Shown: piece after piece, positions 50,550 through 59,236 of the stretch
Numbering within the stretch: position 1 is the first letter of the stretch
How the letters are laid out: every line of letters starts with the position of its first letter
NCBI GenBank assembly: GCA_965246925.1
Contig: OZ251994.1
Coordinates: 868,001 to 932,000 of the forward strand
DNA: 64,000 bases
DNA from: JANPPS01 sp965246925
GTDB taxonomy: Bacteria; Pseudomonadota; Alphaproteobacteria; Acetobacterales; Acetobacteraceae
Direction of reading: 5' to 3'
Notes under the pieces: generated by a model
What the model was told of the DNA's origin: nothing
Seen by the model: only the letters and a program-made list of their open reading frames with translations
Database searches by the model: none
Made by a program: the position numbers and the translations under genes

Positions 50550-51536
50550 TTAGCCCCAGCATACCGCGGCAGTGCGCACCGGTGCGTCCCACAGCATGCG
50601 GAGTTCGTCATCGAGTACCGTGACCGTGATCGAACAGCCCGCCATATCGATCGAGGTGACGTAAGAGCCGGTGAGGAACCGCGCCGTCGTGACCCCGGCA
50701 TCACGCAACAGCCGGCGGGCGCAGTCTGACATCAAATACAGTTCCATGAGCGGCGTCCCGCCAAAGCCATTCACGAACAGCAAGACCTCCGACCCGGGGC
50801 GGGGGCTCAGATCGCGTAAGATCGTGTCGATCATCTCGCTGGCGAGGGCGTTGGCCGAGTCCATCTTCGCCCGCCGCCGCCCCGGCTCGCCATGGATACC
50901 GACGCCGATCTCTACCTCGTCCTCGGCCAGCTGGAACGTCGGGCGCCCGGCCGCCGGGACGGTGCAGGACGTCAGCGCCACACCCATCGTGCGCGTGACG
51001 GCGTTCACCTGGCCGCCGAGGGCAGTCAGCTGCAAAAGGTTCGCCCCACGCTCGGCGGCGGCGCCCAGGCATTTCTCCACGACCAGCGTGCCGGCCACGC
51101 CGCGGCGCCCGGTCGTGCCCGGATCGTCATCAACCGCCACGTCATCCTTGATGACCAGCATACCCGACGCGCCAGATGCCACCTCACGCGCTATCTCGAA
51201 ATTCATTAGATCGCCTTCATAGTTCTTGACGATGAACAGGCACCCGGCGCCGGTGTCCACGGCGGCCGCGGCGGCAGCGATCTGGCCGGGGGTCGGCGAG
51301 GTGAACACCTCACCCGGGCAGGCGGCGTCCAGCATGCCATGCCCGACGAAGCCCACATGCATCGGCTCATGGCCCGAGCCGCCGCCGGACACGAGCGCCG
51401 TCTTGCCCGGCCGCAGCTCGCGGCGGCGGACGAAGCGTCGCTGGGGGTCAAGCGCCACTAGGCCGGCATGGGCGGCGGCGAAGCCGTCGAGGCTCTCGGC
51501 CAGCACGGTGCCGGGAGCATTGATCAGCTTCTTCAT
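50550..51536 (-). CDS. dhaK: Dihydroxyacetone kinase subunit K
   Basis: A 328-residue DhaK: LVSGGGSGHEPMHVGFVGHGMLDAACPGEVFTS, the substrate-binding His in IGVGIHGEPGRRR, and LFVNGFGGTPLMELYLMSD. It binds dihydroxyacetone covalently and receives phosphate from ADP-ATP held in DhaL. Its ATG overlaps the stop of the small HTH gene by 4 bp. DhaL and DhaM are encoded upstream in the same operon. Confidence 0.92.
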   Translation of the reverse strand: MKKLINAPGTVLAESLDGFAAAHAGLVALDPQRRFVRRRELRPGKTALVSGGGSGHEPMHVGFVGHGMLDAACPGEVFTSPTPGQIAAAAAAVDTGAGCLFIVKNYEGDLMNFEIAREVASGASGMLVIKDDVAVDDDPGTTGRRGVAGTLVVEKCLGAAAERGANLLQLTALGGQVNAVTRTMGVALTSCTVPAAGRPTFQLAEDEVEIGVGIHGEPGRRRAKMDSANALASEMIDTILRDLSPRPGSEVLLFVNGFGGTPLMELYLMSDCARRLLRDAGVTTARFLTGSYVTSIDMAGCSITVTVLDDELRMLWDAPVRTAAVCWG

Positions 51537-52000
51537 TCCTCCTCCACCGCCTCCGGTGCGCTGCCGGTGCCGATTGCGGCTGCAAACCGGACCAGTTGCC
51601 GTGCATAGCCGGCCAGCATTTCGTCGACCGCACGGTTACGCCGGGCGTCTCCCAAATCCGGCACGAGCAGGGGCACGATCCGTGTCCCGGCTGCGGCCCC
51701 GGCGTTCTCGCCCGCAAGGAGCCGGCCGGGATGCGCGCGGTCATAGGCTTGCTGGAACGCCGTCCGTTCGGCCGGCGAAAACCGGCATACCGCAAAGATG
51801 GTAGGGAGGTGGTGCGCCGGGATGGGCATGGGGTAGGCCGGGTTCGACAGCTGGGACACGAACGAGCGGTTGGTGCCCAGCGCCGCCGCGAGCCGCCCGC
51901 GCGTGCCCGAAGGCCTGTTGTCGCACACCGTTTGCAGGATGTGCTTATATTCTGCGACTGCGCTAGCGCCCGTACCCTCCTTCGTGAGGATGTCGTTCAC
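51533..52000 (-). CDS. Small HTH protein between enzyme I and dhaK
   Basis: A 155-residue protein starting with GTG at 52000, overlapping the enzyme I stop (GTGA). Residues about 30-80 look like a helix-turn-helix (GTRGRLAAALGTNRSFVSQLSN), followed by FSPAERTAFQQAYDRAHPGR. The C-terminal part (LLVPDLGDARRNRAVDEMLAGYARQLVRFA) is a helical segment. It is likely an operon regulator. A much longer frame upstream is antisense-like within ptsI and is rejected. Confidence 0.7.
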   Translation of the reverse strand: MNDILTKEGTGASAVAEYKHILQTVCDNRPSGTRGRLAAALGTNRSFVSQLSNPAYPMPIPAHHLPTIFAVCRFSPAERTAFQQAYDRAHPGRLLAGENAGAAAGTRIVPLLVPDLGDARRNRAVDEMLAGYARQLVRFAAAIGTGSAPEAVEEE

Positions 52001-53616
52001 GGCCGGGCCTGGGCAAGGCTGGACGACGCGATGGCCTGCTTCGTCCGTTCGACTGCATTCGGCGGCACCGACAATGACCGAAGTCCGGTCGCCAACAGAT
52101 GCGGCACGCATAGCAGATCGGCCGCGGCGTCCCCGCACAGGCTCACGCTCAGCCCATTCGCCAGGCCGTGCCGGACGACGGTGCCGATGAGGCTGAGTAC
52201 GGCAGGATTGAGCGGGTCGGCAAGACTTGCGACCGCGCCGATGTCGCGGCCCGCGGCGGTCACGTATTGCGTGAGGTCGTTGGAGCCGATCGAGAAGAAC
52301 TCGGCCGCGAACCGGTCCACCCCGATCGCCGCGGCGGGCACCTCCACCATGATGCCGAGCATGGGATGGCGGGCCGGTATGCCGCCCCGCGTGAGGTCCC
52401 CGACCACCGCGTCCAGCATGGCCCGGGCCTCGTTCAGCTCCCGGGGGATCGTCACCATGGGCAGCAGGACGCGCAGGTCGCCGAACGCAGCGGCACGGGC
52501 GAGGGCGCGCAACTGCGTCTGGAACAGGGCCTTGTGGCGCAGCAGCAGACGCAGCCCGCGCAGGCCCAGGAAAGGATTGCTCTCGAACGCCGGCGTGATG
52601 CCCGGGATAGGCTTGTCGCCGCCTGCATCCAAAACCCGGATCACGACCGGACGGCCGGACGCCCATTCCACGATGCGGCGGTAGGCGGCATACTGGCTTT
52701 CCTCATCCGGAAGCCCGCTGTGGCCGCCGCCGTGGAACAGCAGCTCGGTCCGTACAAGGCCGATGCCTTCACAGATCGAGGGATCGAGGCCGTCCAGCTC
52801 CGCCAAATGGTTGATGTTGAGGTGAACCGAGACGGGCGTGCCGTCAGCTGTCATGGCGGGGAGGCGAAAGCGGTCCGACCGGGCAAGGGCGTCCGGCGCC
52901 GTCCCGAGCCTGGCCGCAAAGGCCGCTTGCGACGCCGGGTCCGGGTCGAGCATGACGAGGCCGGAGGCGCCGTCCACCAAGGCCTCCCGTCCGTCTAGCG
53001 CTCCGGCATCGCCTGCCAACCCCACCACCATCGGGATCCCCCGGGTGCGTGCCAGCATGGCGACATGGCCGGACGGACTGCCTTCCGTCAATAGGATGGC
53101 GCCACCGCCTGACCAGTCGATTGCGAGAAAACGCGAAAGCGGCAGGTCGGGCGCGAGGATCACGGCGCCGGGCGGAGGTGAGCGACCGGCATCGAGGAAG
53201 GGCGCGAGATGGGCGAGCACGCGGTCCCGGATATCATCGAGGTCGGCGGTGCGGGCGGCTAGGACTGGGTCACCGGAGGCCGCATAGGTCGCTGATTCCT
53301 GCGACATCGCCGCCCGCCACGCCTCGTCCGCGCCCGAGCCGGCCGCCACGGCTTCGAGCGCCGGACGAGCTAGTTCCTCATCAGCCAGCATGGCTGCCTG
53401 GAAGGCGATCATCTCGGCCGCCTCGCCGCCGGCCGTGTCAGCCAAGGCTTCGATCTGGTCCCGCGCTTTTTCAATGGCGGCCAGGAGCGCGGACCGCTCC
53501 TCATTTGGCGCCCGGGCCGTAACGGCCTGTCGCGGCCCTGGCCCGCGGATCGCGACAATGGTCCCCTTTGCGAGGCCAGGCGCCGCACCGTAACCGGACA
53601 GGCGGGTCTCAGCCAT
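51997..53616 (-). CDS. PEP-protein phosphotransferase, enzyme I
   Basis: A 539-residue enzyme I. The phospho-His lies in LLTEGSPSGHVAMLARTRGIPMVVGL; the PEP-binding barrel has GIGLVRTELLFHG, RVLDAGGDKPIPG, and the signature EFFSIGSNDLTQYVTAAGRD near the C-terminus. It draws phosphate from PEP to HPr. The ATG at 53616 overlaps the HPr end by 8 bp. Located among dha genes, it appears to serve only the DhaM branch. Confidence 0.92.
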   Translation of the reverse strand: MAETRLSGYGAAPGLAKGTIVAIRGPGPRQAVTARAPNEERSALLAAIEKARDQIEALADTAGGEAAEMIAFQAAMLADEELARPALEAVAAGSGADEAWRAAMSQESATYAASGDPVLAARTADLDDIRDRVLAHLAPFLDAGRSPPPGAVILAPDLPLSRFLAIDWSGGGAILLTEGSPSGHVAMLARTRGIPMVVGLAGDAGALDGREALVDGASGLVMLDPDPASQAAFAARLGTAPDALARSDRFRLPAMTADGTPVSVHLNINHLAELDGLDPSICEGIGLVRTELLFHGGGHSGLPDEESQYAAYRRIVEWASGRPVVIRVLDAGGDKPIPGITPAFESNPFLGLRGLRLLLRHKALFQTQLRALARAAAFGDLRVLLPMVTIPRELNEARAMLDAVVGDLTRGGIPARHPMLGIMVEVPAAAIGVDRFAAEFFSIGSNDLTQYVTAAGRDIGAVASLADPLNPAVLSLIGTVVRHGLANGLSVSLCGDAAADLLCVPHLLATGLRSLSVPPNAVERTKQAIASSSLAQARP

Positions 53617-53944
53617 GCGCTTCCGCTCGCGCATCCCCACTCTCACCAAAGCCGCCGCGGATCAGGTCGAGCACCGCCGCCGCCGCCGTGGACGCACCCG
53701 CTCCGGTTGCCCGCACATGCAGCACGGCGCCACAGCGCGCGGTCACCCGCATCACCTTCACCGGGCTTTTCGCATCGACCCAAGGGCCGTCGGGCGATAG
53801 GCCGATCTCGACCCGGCACCCGAAGCTTTTGGCGAGTTGCGTCAGCTTGACCGAGGGCCGCGCGTGCAAGCCGACGGCATTCACGACCGCCGCTTCGCCC
53901 ACGGCCGTCTCCGTCGGGCGTTCGTCCGGCGCCGGCGCATTCAT
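53609..53944 (-). CDS. HPr-like phosphocarrier
   Basis: A 111-residue HPr with about 20 extra N-terminal residues. The phospho-His is in NAVGLHARPSVKL; the regulatory Ser region reads VDAKSPVKVMRV. It passes phosphate from enzyme I to DhaM. The ATG at 53944 overlaps the dhaM stop (TAATG). A longer frame upstream is the antisense-like shadow of dhaM. Confidence 0.9.
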   Translation of the reverse strand: MNAPAPDERPTETAVGEAAVVNAVGLHARPSVKLTQLAKSFGCRVEIGLSPDGPWVDAKSPVKVMRVTARCGAVLHVRATGAGASTAAAAVLDLIRGGFGESGDARAEAHG

Positions 53945-54330
53945 TACGGCGAAAGCTCCTCGGCGACCCGGCGGACCGCTTCTAGCGGAGAGCCTCCGGA
54001 CGACTCCGCCGCGGCCACGACGGCGCCCTCGACGATCGGCGCGTTGCACACGACCACCTTCCCGCGGCACTCGGGGCCCAGCATCTCGACCGCCATCTCG
54101 CTGTTGGTCTCGGCCCCGCCCAGATCAACCAGAATGGCCACCCCCGCCTCCGACCAGGCCGATCTTATTGCGTCCAGGATGGCCGCCGCGCTGGTCCCTA
54201 GGCCGCCGCCGGAATCACCGCCCGTGCTGGCCAGGGGGACGCTGTCACCGACCATCTGCCGCACCATGTCAGCGGCGCCCTCGGCCACCTTGGCCGAATG
54301 CGACACGATCACGATGCCCACATTCGCCAT
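53944..54330 (-). CDS. dhaM: Dihydroxyacetone kinase phosphotransfer subunit M (EIIA-mannose type)
   Basis: A 128-residue protein with NVGIVIVSHSAKVAEGAADMVRQM, where the His is the phospho-site, and AGVAILVDLGGAETNSEMAVEML. It is only the EIIA-like domain; HPr and enzyme I, fused to it in E. coli DhaM, are separate genes here. It rephosphorylates the ADP bound in DhaL. The ATG at 54330 overlaps the dhaL stop. Confidence 0.92.
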   Translation of the reverse strand: MANVGIVIVSHSAKVAEGAADMVRQMVGDSVPLASTGGDSGGGLGTSAAAILDAIRSAWSEAGVAILVDLGGAETNSEMAVEMLGPECRGKVVVCNAPIVEGAVVAAAESSGGSPLEAVRRVAEELSP

Positions 54331-54950
54331 CAATCCTCCAACGCGGCGCATGCGGCGGCCACGATCAGCGCGGCGGACCGGGCGCCTGGATCGACGTGGC
54401 CCACCGACCGTTCGCCCAGGAACGAGGCACGGCCCCGCGTCGCGCGGACCGGCCTCGTCGCTTCGGCCGCGCGGGCGGCGACGCCCGGCAAGCGCCGAAC
54501 CAGGCCGCACCCGCCCTTCGCGAGCGCCTGCTGCACGGGAACCAGGACGTCCAGCAGCGTTTTCTGGCCGGGCACCGACCGGCCGCGGGCCATGACGGCG
54601 GCGATCGCTGTCTCGAGCGCCTGCGCCAGGTTCGATCCGTCAGGCTCGACCGCCTTGCCGAGGGCTAGCAGTAAGGTGCCGTACAACGGGCCGGATGCGC
54701 CGCCAACCTTCATGACCAGCTGGGTTCCGGTGGCACACAGCGCCGCCGGTAACGGCATGCCCACGATGTCGTCCACTGCCGCCCGTACCGCCTCGAAGCC
54801 CCGGCGCATGTTGAGGCCGTGGTCGCCGTCGCCTATGGCTTGATCCAGGGCCGTCAACTCCGCCTCATGCGCGATCACCGCGTCGGCCACGGCAACCAGC
54901 ACGCGGTGCAGCCGCTCCGGCGACAGACTGGCCAACGCTTGCACGCTCAT
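54330..54950 (-). CDS. dhaL: Dihydroxyacetone kinase subunit L
   Basis: A 206-residue helical protein. The nucleotide/Mg motif ALDQAIGDGDHGLNMRRGFE is at about residues 35-54; MKVGGASGPLYGTLLLALGKA and GQKTLLDVLVP follow. It holds ADP-ATP and phosphorylates the ketose bound to DhaK. It overlaps the ABC ATPase gene upstream by 4 bp, so transport and kinase genes form one unit. Confidence 0.93.
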   Translation of the reverse strand: MSVQALASLSPERLHRVLVAVADAVIAHEAELTALDQAIGDGDHGLNMRRGFEAVRAAVDDIVGMPLPAALCATGTQLVMKVGGASGPLYGTLLLALGKAVEPDGSNLAQALETAIAAVMARGRSVPGQKTLLDVLVPVQQALAKGGCGLVRRLPGVAARAAEATRPVRATRGRASFLGERSVGHVDPGARSAALIVAAACAALED

Positions 54951-55963
54951 GCGCGCACCCGCTGGCCGGCATCGTCGAAGAAAAGCGGGTTGGACAGGGT
55001 CACGGCGACCTCGTCGCCCACGGCGAGGCCAGCGTCCGGATCGGCGAACACGACGATCTCCTGGCCGGCGAGCGTCAGATGTAAATGGTCTTGCTCGCCG
55101 AGGTGTTCGACCCAGGTAATGTGCGCCACGGCCGCACCGTGGGCGGTAGGGCCGATGCGCGCGTGCTCGCTGCGGACACCGATTTGCGTCCCGTGAGGCG
55201 GACCCGCGGCGTCTGGAAACAGCTTGCGCGGGAGAATGTTGATCGGCGGGCTGCCGAGCCGGGCGGCGACGTAGGTGTTAACGGGGTCCTCGTAGATCTC
55301 GCGTGGCGTCCCGGTCTGCACCAGCCGTCCGTTCTGTAAGACCCCGATCTTGGTTGCCAGGGTCATCGCCTCCGTCTGGTCGTGCGTGACATACAGCACG
55401 GTGGCACCGAGTTCGCGCTGGATGCGCTTCAGCTCGATCCGTAGTTCGGCGCGCAGCTTGGCGTCCAATGACGACAGCGGCTCGTCCATCAAGTGCACCA
55501 GCGGATCGCGCACCAGCGCCCGGCCGATCGCCACCCGCTGCATCTGCCCGCCGGACAGCCGCGTGACCCGCTGCTCCAGCTTGTCGGAGATCCGCAGCAG
55601 TTCCGCCACTTCGCCGACGCGTTGGCGGATGGTGTCCGGGGCCACCCGCCGTCCCGGCGCCCGCAGCGGGAAGGCCAGGTTGTCGAACACCGACAGGTGA
55701 GGATACAGCGAATATTGCTGAAACACGAACACGACGTCGCGCGCCGCGGGCGGGGCGCGCGTGACATCCTGGCCGGCGATGAACACCTGCCCGGCATCCG
55801 GCCGCTCCAGCCCGGCCGCGAGCCGCAGGACTGACGTCTTGCCGGCCCCAGTCGGGCCGAGCAGCACGACGAAGCTGCCGTCATCGACCGTCAGCGACAG
55901 GCCGGACACGGCCTCTGCCGCCCCGAAGCGCTTCGAGACGCCGTCGAGCCTCAGCTCAGCCAT
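54947..55963 (-). CDS. ABC sugar/polyol importer ATPase (second)
   Basis: A 338-residue MalK/UgpC-type ATPase: Walker A GPTGAGKTS, Q-loop FVFQQYSLYPHLSVFDNLAFPL, signature RLSGGQMQRVAIGRALV, Walker B LMDEPLSSLD, switch His in VTHDQTEAM, then a TOBE/OB-fold regulatory domain from about residue 240. The ATG at 55963 overlaps the first ATPase gene by 8 bp. Two different ATPases suggest a heterodimer, as in rhizobial glycerol importers. Confidence 0.9.
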   Translation of the reverse strand: MAELRLDGVSKRFGAAEAVSGLSLTVDDGSFVVLLGPTGAGKTSVLRLAAGLERPDAGQVFIAGQDVTRAPPAARDVVFVFQQYSLYPHLSVFDNLAFPLRAPGRRVAPDTIRQRVGEVAELLRISDKLEQRVTRLSGGQMQRVAIGRALVRDPLVHLMDEPLSSLDAKLRAELRIELKRIQRELGATVLYVTHDQTEAMTLATKIGVLQNGRLVQTGTPREIYEDPVNTYVAARLGSPPINILPRKLFPDAAGPPHGTQIGVRSEHARIGPTAHGAAVAHITWVEHLGEQDHLHLTLAGQEIVVFADPDAGLAVGDEVAVTLSNPLFFDDAGQRVRA

Positions 55964-57068
55964 GCGCGGCCTCCATGGCCGGCGCCGGGTCATGCAGCGC
56001 GCTGCGGACCACGCGGCCTGTGCCGGCGTCGAACACCGATAGCTTGTCAGACACGAATGCCAGCCCGACCTGCTCGCCGGGCTCTACCCGCACGCTCGCG
56101 TCCACCCGGGCGCGGACGGTGCCCTGCGCGGTGGTCACGATCACGATCTGGGTGGAGCCGAGATACTCGGTCCCGAACACCTCACCCCGCAGCGGGGCGG
56201 CATCACTCAGGCGAACGTGTTCCGGACGCACACCGAGCAACAAATCGCGGCTGGGCAGCGCCTCACGCGGCCCCGGCACCTCGATCTCGCCCTCTCCCAT
56301 CCGCAACCGGCCCCGCCCGGGCTCCACCAGATCATGGCACGGCAGCAGGTTCATGGCCGGCGAGCCGATGAACGAGGCGACGAAGGTGCTGGCCGGCCGG
56401 GCATAGATGTTGCGCGGGGTGTCCAGCTGCTCGACGATGCCGTTGCTCATCACCGCGATCCGGTCCGCGAGCGCCATCGCCTCCATCTGGTCGTGCGTTA
56501 CATAGACGGTCGTGGCCTTGATACGGTCATGCAGCGTGCGCAACTCGCCGCACATCAGGTGCCGGAACTCCGCATCCAGCGCGCCCAGCGGCTCGTCCAT
56601 CAGGAACGCCAACGGGCGCCGCACGATGGCGCGGCCCAGCGCCACACGCTGCCGGTCCCCGCCGGACAGGCCCGAAACCGGGCGGTCCAGCAGATGGGTG
56701 ATGCGGAGGATGCGCCCCACCTCCTCCACCCGCTCCCGCACCTCGGCCCGGGGAACCCCGGTTGACACCAGCGGGTAGGCGATGTTCCGCCGCACATTCA
56801 TGTGCGGATAGAGGGCAAACAGCTGGAACACGAAGGCGATGTCCCGCTCGGAAGCCCGCTTGTCCGTGACCTCGCGCCCGCCGAGGTGGATGTGGCCGCC
56901 GCTTGGCAGCTCGAGCCCGGCGATCATGCGAAGTGTCGTGGTCTTGCCGCAGCCGGATGGGCCGAGCAGGCAGAAGAACGACCCGTCCTCTACCGTGAAG
57001 GTAGAGTTCTCCACCGCGGTAAAGGCGCCGAACGATTTGTGCAGGTTCTCGACCCGTATTTCCGCCAT
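55956..57068 (-). CDS. ABC sugar/polyol importer ATPase (first)
   Basis: A 370-residue MalK-type ATPase: Walker A GPSGCGKTTTLRMIAGLELPS, Q-loop FVFQLFALYPHMNVRRNIAYPL, signature LSGGDRQRVALGRAIV, Walker B LMDEPLGALDAEF, switch His VTHDQMEAMA, and a TOBE domain at the C-terminus. It lies 2 bp after the 61-residue membrane protein gene and overlaps the second ATPase gene. Confidence 0.92.
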   Translation of the reverse strand: MAEIRVENLHKSFGAFTAVENSTFTVEDGSFFCLLGPSGCGKTTTLRMIAGLELPSGGHIHLGGREVTDKRASERDIAFVFQLFALYPHMNVRRNIAYPLVSTGVPRAEVRERVEEVGRILRITHLLDRPVSGLSGGDRQRVALGRAIVRRPLAFLMDEPLGALDAEFRHLMCGELRTLHDRIKATTVYVTHDQMEAMALADRIAVMSNGIVEQLDTPRNIYARPASTFVASFIGSPAMNLLPCHDLVEPGRGRLRMGEGEIEVPGPREALPSRDLLLGVRPEHVRLSDAAPLRGEVFGTEYLGSTQIVIVTTAQGTVRARVDASVRVEPGEQVGLAFVSDKLSVFDAGTGRVVRSALHDPAPAMEAAHG

Positions 57069-57070
57069 CG

Positions 57071-57256
57071 TCAGGCCGGGAACTTGGTGACGATGAGGAA
57101 CAGCACGACGCCGGCCAGCGTGGCCGCGAAGGAATAGCCGAATAGGTCGAGGGAGAAGGGTTGCGTCAGCATGACGACCCCTGCGGCCACCAGCGCGGTA
57201 GCCAGGTTCTCCCAGGGTCCACGCCGGAAGACGCGGCGAAGCAGGCTCTGGCTCAT
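57071..57256 (-). CDS. 61-residue membrane protein of the ABC operon
   Basis: A small protein with a basic N-terminus (MSQSLLRRVFRRGPWENLAT) and two hydrophobic segments (about 20-35 and 43-58, the latter SFAATLAGVVLFLIVTKF). Its ATG overlaps the stop of the second permease gene by 4 bp. I do not recognise the family. Rhizobial glycerol importer operons also carry a small accessory membrane protein next to the permeases, which supports a transporter-subunit role by analogy. Confidence 0.65.
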   Translation of the reverse strand: MSQSLLRRVFRRGPWENLATALVAAGVVMLTQPFSLDLFGYSFAATLAGVVLFLIVTKFPA

Positions 57257-58209
57257 TTGCGGACCGCCCCGAAGGTGATGCCGCGGAGCAGGTGCTTGCG
57301 CAGCAGGATGGTAAAACCGACGATCGGCAGGACGAATAGCGTGGTCGCGGCGGCCACGGCCGGCCAATCCTGCCCGCCTTCGCCGATGATGAACGGGATG
57401 AAGGGCGGCATGGTCTGGGCGTTCCCGCTGGTCAGCAGCAGCGCGAAGGCATACTCGTTCCAAGAAAAGATCAGGCAGAAGATGGCGGTGGCCGCGATGC
57501 CGGTGATGGCCTGCGGCAGCACGACCTTCCGGAATGCCTGCAGCCGGGTGTAGCCGTCCACCAGCGCAGCCTCCTCGTACTCGCGCGGGATTTCGTCCAT
57601 GAAACCCTTCAGCAACCACACTGCCAGCGACGAGTTGACGGCCGTATAGAGCAGAATGAGCCCCAGATAGGTGTCGTTCAGCCCCAATTCGCGGTACATC
57701 AGATAGATCGGGATCGCGACCGCGATCGGCGGCATCATGCGCGTGGACAGGATGAATAACAGCAGGTCATCCGCGAGCGGCACCCGGAAGCGGGAGAAGC
57801 CATAGGCGGCCATCGTGCCGAGCAACACCGCCAGGAACGTGGAGCCGAAGCCGACCACGAGCGAGTTCACGAACCGCGGCACCACCTTCGACGGTCCGGC
57901 GATCACCATGTCATGCGACCGCACCAGCCGGTCGTACCACGTGGTGGGCGGCGGTAGGGCGGCCATGAAGTCGGGCGGCTGCCGCGTGCGGACGGTGAAC
58001 AGGTTCACCCACCCCTCGAGCGTCGGCTCGAACAGCACCTTGGGCGGATACGAGATCGCGTCCGTCGGTGACTTGAACGAGGTGGCGGCGATCCACACCA
58101 GTGGAGCGATCGTCACAAGCGCGTAGAGCGCCACGATCACTCCGGCGATCAACCGGCTGCGCGGTGACGCTTCGACGATGGACCGGGCGCTGGTCGACAC
58201 CGCATTCAC
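57253..58209 (-). CDS. ABC sugar/polyol importer permease (MalG-like)
   Basis: A 318-residue permease with six membrane helices. N-terminal helix ALYALVTIAPLVWIAATSFK; the EAA loop reads EYEEAALVDGYTRLQAFRKVVLPQA; SWNEYAFALLLT is typical of MalG-type proteins. It starts with GTG at 58209, overlapping the first permease stop (GTGA). A longer open frame upstream is out of family. Confidence 0.9.
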   Translation of the reverse strand: MNAVSTSARSIVEASPRSRLIAGVIVALYALVTIAPLVWIAATSFKSPTDAISYPPKVLFEPTLEGWVNLFTVRTRQPPDFMAALPPPTTWYDRLVRSHDMVIAGPSKVVPRFVNSLVVGFGSTFLAVLLGTMAAYGFSRFRVPLADDLLLFILSTRMMPPIAVAIPIYLMYRELGLNDTYLGLILLYTAVNSSLAVWLLKGFMDEIPREYEEAALVDGYTRLQAFRKVVLPQAITGIAATAIFCLIFSWNEYAFALLLTSGNAQTMPPFIPFIIGEGGQDWPAVAAATTLFVLPIVGFTILLRKHLLRGITFGAVRK

Positions 58210-59168
58210 CGCTGTTTCACCCGGTTCAGCGTCTTCACGTAGATATTGGCCGCGCCGAACACGGTCACGAACAGGATGATGGCGAACGCGGAGGAATACC
58301 CCGTGCGCCATTTCTCGAACGCCTCGCGCTTCAGGCTGATGGACGCAAGCTCGGTCGTGGAGCCCGGGCCGCCCGACGTCAGCAGGTTGACCATGTCGAA
58401 CATCTTGAAGTTCTCGATGCCGCGGAACAGCATCGCCAGCATCAGGAACGGCAGCACCATCGGTAGCGTGATGGTCCAGAACTGCCGCCAGGGCGACGCC
58501 CGGTCGACCTCCGCCGCCTCGTAAATGTCCTCGGGAATGGAACGCAGGCCCGCCAGGCAAATCAGCATCACGTAGGGCGTCCACATCCAGGTATCGACCA
58601 GGATGATGGTCCAGGGCGCCAGGCGCACGTCACCGATCATCTGGAAGCTGCGCGGGTCCGCACCGGTCAGGAAGGCGATCACGTAGTTGAACCCGCCGAT
58701 CTGCGGCTGGAACAGGAAGGTCCAGAAGTTACCCACCACCGCGGGGGACAGCATCATGGGCAACAGGATCACCGTGGTCCAAAAGCCATGCCCACGAAAC
58801 TTTCGGTTCATCAGCAGCGCCAGGCCGAAGCCCAGCAGCATTTGCAATGCGATGGTCCAGACCACGAAATGCGCGGTGACCTGCATCGCATGCCAAACGT
58901 CCGGATCGGACAGGATGTCGGCATAGTTCTCGAGCCCGACCCAGCGCAGCAGCACGTTTGGGCGGTTGGACTTCACGTTGGTGAACGACAGCCGGATGGC
59001 CCAGATCAGCGGAAAAATGTTGATCGCGAGCAGCAGCGCCATCACCGGCGCGATGAACAGCCAGGCCAGGCTTCGGTCGGACAGGCCGCGTACATGGCGT
59101 AGAGGTAACCGCCCTGCCCGGTTCGGCGCATCGGCTTGCGGAGAGGGAGCGCGAGTGATGACGGACAT
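58206..59168 (-). CDS. ABC sugar/polyol importer permease (MalF-like)
   Basis: A 320-residue permease with six membrane helices: LAWLFIAPVMALLLAINIFPLIWA at the start, LSFTNVKSNRP, and the EAA loop IYEAAEVDRASPWRQFWTITLPM. I chose the ATG at 59168; a TTG nine bases upstream is also in frame. It lies 68 bp after the binding-protein gene. Confidence 0.9.
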   Translation of the reverse strand: MSVITRAPSPQADAPNRAGRLPLRHVRGLSDRSLAWLFIAPVMALLLAINIFPLIWAIRLSFTNVKSNRPNVLLRWVGLENYADILSDPDVWHAMQVTAHFVVWTIALQMLLGFGLALLMNRKFRGHGFWTTVILLPMMLSPAVVGNFWTFLFQPQIGGFNYVIAFLTGADPRSFQMIGDVRLAPWTIILVDTWMWTPYVMLICLAGLRSIPEDIYEAAEVDRASPWRQFWTITLPMVLPFLMLAMLFRGIENFKMFDMVNLLTSGGPGSTTELASISLKREAFEKWRTGYSSAFAIILFVTVFGAANIYVKTLNRVKQR

Positions 59169-59236
59169 GGCCGGCAACTCCGGGCCGTCACCGCCCGCCC
59201 GCTTATGGTGCGGGCAGGCGGGCAGCCCTAGAAGGT

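Noticed and set aside
53944..54510. A longer DhaM with 60 extra N-terminal residues
   Set aside because: The extension is Arg/Gly-rich and overlaps dhaL; the family start MANVGIVIVSHS is at 54330.
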